From Candidatus Roseilinea mizusawaensis (GTDB lineage Bacteria; Chloroflexota; Anaerolineae; J036; Brachytrichaceae): 64,000 nucleotides of DNA. Below the pieces are notes generated by a model, which saw only the letters and a program-made list of their open reading frames with translations, ran no database searches and was not told the origin of the DNA. The first letter of the stretch is position 1, and the number at the start of each line of letters is the position of its first letter. Location of the stretch: the NCBI GenBank assembly GCA_016841965.1, contig JAEANN010000056.1, forward strand, positions 1 to 64,000, read 5' to 3'. The position numbers and the translations under genes are program-made. This document shows positions 62,972 through 64,000 of the stretch, piece by piece.

Positions 62972-63988
62972 TTACCCTCCGATCCCTTTCAAGTGCAGCT
63001 CTTCGGCAAAGTGGCAGCTCACCAAGTGCCCGGGCTCCACCTCACGCAAATCCGGTACACTGACCCTGCATTCTGGGCGCGCGTAGTTGCAACGCGGGTG
63101 GAAGATACATCCCGTCGGTGGGTTGACTGGACTGGGCACCTCGCCTTGCAGCTTGATGCGGTTCGGTTGAATGTCAGGGTCCGCTGGTGGAATAGCTGAT
63201 AACAGGGCCTCGGTGTAAGGGTGCAGCGGGTTATGCAACAGCTCCTCAGTTCTTGCCATCTCGACGATCTTGCCCACGTACATCACGGCGATGCGGTCGG
63301 AGATGTGTTCGACCACAGATAGATCGTGCGCGATAAAGATCAGAGTCAGGCCCAGTTTTTCTTTCAACTCTTCAAGCAAGTTGAGCACTTGCGCCTGCAC
63401 CGACACGTCCAGAGCGGACACCGGCTCGTCGGCGATAACCAAGCGCGGATTGAGGGAGAGGGTGCGCGCTAAACCGATGCGTTGCCGTTGGCCGCCAGAG
63501 AATTCATGCGGATAACGGTTCATGTAGTTCGGGTCGAGGCCGACTGCGTGCATTAACTCGGCCACACGCGCCTCAGCTTCTTTGCCGTGCGCGACGCCGT
63601 GAATCTCCAGCGGCTCACTGATCAAATCCTTGACAGTTAAACGCGGATTGAGCGAGCTGAACGGATCCTGGAAGATCATGCGCATCTCTTGCCGAATCGG
63701 TTTCATCTCTCTGTTACTGATGCGCGCGATATCCACCCATTCGCCGGTCTTGCGTCGGAAGCGAATCTCGCCGCCGCTTGGGTCATACAAGCGCAGGATT
63801 GTCCGACCTACAGTGGTTTTTCCGCACCCACTTTCTCCCACTAGGCCGAGCACTTCGCGTTCGCGCAAAAATAGGCTGACGCCATCGACTGCCTTTACAT
63901 ATCCGACCACGCGCTGCAAAAGACCGCGGTAGAGCGGGAAATACATACGCAGGTTGCTGACTTCCAGGATTAAGTTCTGTCTGTCCAC
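62972..63988 (-). CDS. Oligopeptide-type ABC transporter ATPase (DppF/OppF-like)
   Basis: A 338-residue ABC ATPase: Walker [15 protein letters not shown], signature [15 protein letters not shown], Walker [13 protein letters not shown], and the C-terminal OppF-type [14 protein letters not shown], whose cysteines may bind Fe-S or metal. It energises family-5 ABC importers. The start is a GTG at 63988; an in-frame TAG follows upstream at the window edge (63998-64000), so the gene is complete. A DppD-type partner probably lies just outside. Confidence 0.92.
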   Translation of the reverse strand: MDRQNLILEVSNLRMYFPLYRGLLQRVVGYVKAVDGVSLFLREREVLGLVGESGCGKTTVGRTILRLYDPSGGEIRFRRKTGEWVDIARISNREMKPIRQEMRMIFQDPFSSLNPRLTVKDLISEPLEIHGVAHGKEAEARVAELMHAVGLDPNYMNRYPHEFSGGQRQRIGLARTLSLNPRLVIADEPVSALDVSVQAQVLNLLEELKEKLGLTLIFIAHDLSVVEHISDRIAVMYVGKIVEMARTEELLHNPLHPYTEALLSAIPPADPDIQPNRIKLQGEVPSPVNPPTGCIFHPRCNYARPECRVSVPDLREVEPGHLVSCHFAEELHLKGIGG

Positions 63989-64000
63989 TGTGATCGTCTA

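Overview
The window is 64 kb of high-GC bacterial chromosome, dense with genes on both strands. There are no rRNA genes, no CRISPR array, no intact insertion sequence and no prophage. The gene content suggests a member of the Chloroflexota, probably an Anaerolineae-like lineage. It includes a group-1 sigma factor with a long acidic insert, a class II HMG-CoA reductase, a small membrane protein of the MRTRKLSRNQ type, CehA/McbA-like and M42 hydrolases, family-5 ABC transporters, a Balon/BaeRF3-like protein, and exported proteins ending in a YLPL-RP-like tail. This placement is an inference from family content; no marker was searched.

Layout. 1-5.3 kb: the 3' part of a giant exported protein with 16 Fn3-like repeats. 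5.4-18.1 kb: a sugar-phosphate isomerase-like protein, a DUF177 protein, rpoD, an orphan E1-beta, an M20/YgeY-type hydrolase, an unusual MDR dehydrogenase, tdh-kbl (threonine to glycine plus acetyl-CoA), a Uma2 nuclease, LMW-PTP-udk, an MFS pump and a Balon-like factor. 18.4-25.5 kb: a GntR-controlled family-5 ABC transporter with an enolase-superfamily dehydratase, then a DeoR regulator. 25.6-32.2 kb: a fused E1-alpha/beta with E2, a fucose-isomerase-like protein and another E1-beta. 32.3-37 kb: VOC protein, GH1 glycosidase, FemAB-like transferase, tRNA-Pro(CGG), and livF plus an N-terminally truncated livG. 37.4-41.1 kb: murJ and pyrG. 41.2-44.1 kb: a four-gene 2-oxoacid:ferredoxin oxidoreductase. 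44.4-52.9 kb: VOC, PolX, PHP, RidA, a small membrane protein, a NahK-like kinase, two M42 peptidases and an M28 peptidase. 52.9-57.9 kb: a Ser/Thr kinase divergent from an FHA/winged-helix regulator that leads into two glycosyltransferase genes. 57.9-64 kb: a DinB remnant, HMG-CoA reductase, a methyltransferase, an isochorismatase remnant, a beta-propeller gene with an apparent frameshift, a DUF4870/Tic20-like protein and an oligopeptide ABC ATPase.

How the genes work together. Much of the window serves scavenging and oxidation of organic matter: peptide or oligosaccharide uptake, peptidases, GH1, sugar-acid dehydratase and isomerase, threonine cleavage, and both a lipoate-dependent dehydrogenase and a ferredoxin-dependent oxidoreductase for 2-oxoacids. 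MurJ and FemAB concern the envelope. The most interesting module is the Ser/Thr kinase facing an FHA-winged-helix regulator whose gene overlaps a GT-C glycosyltransferase gene. This resembles actinobacterial PknH-EmbR-EmbCAB with the regulator's domains in the opposite order.

At the DNA level there are two recurring patterns. Several genes have a -10-like hexamer 6-9 nt before the start codon and no Shine-Dalgarno sequence, which implies leaderless mRNAs. Families of 7-8-bp tandem repeats lie between genes, against start codons, at stop codons, and even inside two coding sequences.
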